64,000 nt of DNA. Source: an uncultured Pseudohongiella sp. Its GTDB lineage: Bacteria > Pseudomonadota > Gammaproteobacteria > Pseudomonadales > Pseudohongiellaceae. The notes beneath the pieces were generated by a model that was given only the letters and a program-made list of their open reading frames with translations, ran no database searches and was not told where the DNA came from. Numbering within the stretch: position 1 is the stretch's first letter; every line of letters begins with the position of its first letter. The translations under genes and the position numbers were made by a program. Location of the stretch: contig CACBCS010000005.1 of assembly GCA_902537815.1 (NCBI GenBank), positions 29,730-93,729 of the forward strand. Reading direction: 5' to 3'. Shown one piece after another: positions 63,687 to 64,000 of the stretch.

Positions 63687-64000
63687 CTAAACCAGTGCGC
63701 TGACCAGGAAATACAAAACAGAGGGGCCCAGTAAACAGCCCACTCCGGTGTAGAATGTGGCTGTCATCGCGCCATAGGGCACCAATTTGGGGTCGGTCGC
63801 CGCGAGGCCCGCCGCCACCCCGCTGGTGGTTCCCATCAGACCGCCGAACACCATGGCAGATTGCGGGTTATTCAGCCCAATCGCGCCCGCCACCATCGGT
63901 GTGCCGATCATGACCAGAATAGATTTCACCAAACCAGCTGCCACGCTGAGCGTGATAACGGCATCGCTGGCGCCGATGGCTTCGCCAGTGACCGGGCCGA
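63687..64000 (-). CDS. madM: Malonate transporter subunit MadM, C-terminal part
   Basis: The frame is open to the window edge, so only about the last 104 residues are seen. It is hydrophobic, with helices rich in glycine (VFGGLMGTTSGVAAGLAAT, YGAMTATFYTGVGCLLGPS). This matches the C-terminus of MadM, half of the Na+/malonate symporter MadLM in the inner membrane. It sits 42 bp upstream of matB on the same strand, so uptake and activation of malonate are probably co-expressed. The start and madL would lie beyond 64000. Confidence 0.75.
   Translation of the reverse strand, partial: GPVTGEAIGASDAVITLSVAAGLVKSILVMIGTPMVAGAIGLNNPQSAMVFGGLMGTTSGVAAGLAATDPKLVPYGAMTATFYTGVGCLLGPSVLYFLVSALV

Overview
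The window looks like chromosomal DNA of a free-living, probably marine gammaproteobacterium. The support is moderate GC (mid-50s by eye), a gltBD pair, a malate synthase G, a TonB-dependent receptor, many Tat- or Sec-exported enzymes, and frequent lipoproteins. Genes are dense and switch strand often. I see no rRNA, tRNA, CRISPR array, insertion sequence, phage module or replication origin. The lineage call is an inference from gene content only.

Layout. 0-3.7 kb: ABC exporter, LysE-type exporter, a small zinc-ribbon membrane protein and the fused wreck of a NatA/NatB-type ABC transporter. 3.8-9.9 kb (minus): gltD and gltB with a good sigma-70-like promoter. 10.7-15.7 kb (plus): a four-gene operon for a periplasmic molybdenum hydroxylase (2Fe-2S subunit with Tat signal, Mo subunit, FAD subunit with a four-cysteine insert) followed by a cytochrome b subunit and closed by a strong terminator. 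15.8-25.4 kb: a PLP-dependent desulfhydrase, a TolB-like propeller protein, a very large M1-M28-PDZ peptidase fusion, a periplasmic glycerophosphodiester phosphodiesterase with a coupled GNAT gene, a lipoprotein pseudogene and an SMP-30-like protein.

25.4-32.2 kb (minus): aminotransferase, D-aminoacylase-like lipoprotein, several small membrane proteins and a TonB receptor with an acidic insert. 32.5-38 kb (plus): SDR, a membrane-anchored unknown, HNH endonuclease, EamA transporter and a large exported alpha/beta hydrolase. 38-46 kb: mostly exported proteins of unclear role (beta-helix lipoprotein, Tat-exported NHL propeller, Tat-exported dienelactone hydrolase, PD40 propeller, two diverged paralogues sharing a DDWSF motif, a lipoprotein pair) and one orphan structured RNA candidate at about 40.02-40.18 kb. 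46.2-53 kb (plus): exported metallo-beta-lactamase-fold hydrolase, exported esterase, malate synthase G, NHL protein and an exported HpcH/HpaI-type aldolase. 53-60 kb: class A-like and class C-like serine hydrolases around an OpuC-type osmoprotectant transporter and a metalloprotease gene split by an in-frame stop. 60.3-64 kb (minus): PyrD-PyrK fusion, malonyl-CoA synthetase-like enzyme and the end of madM, which suggests malonate uptake and activation.

The genes point to a heterotroph that processes peptides, N-acyl-amino acids, phosphodiesters and aldehydes outside the cytoplasm. Four loci show decay: an ABC-2 deletion fusion, a lipoprotein with an amber codon, a small membrane ORF with an internal TAG, and a metalloprotease with an internal TAA. 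The strongest candidates for something undescribed are the orphan structured RNA, the periplasmic Mo-hydroxylase with its cytochrome b, the M1-M28-PDZ fusion and the exported aldolase.
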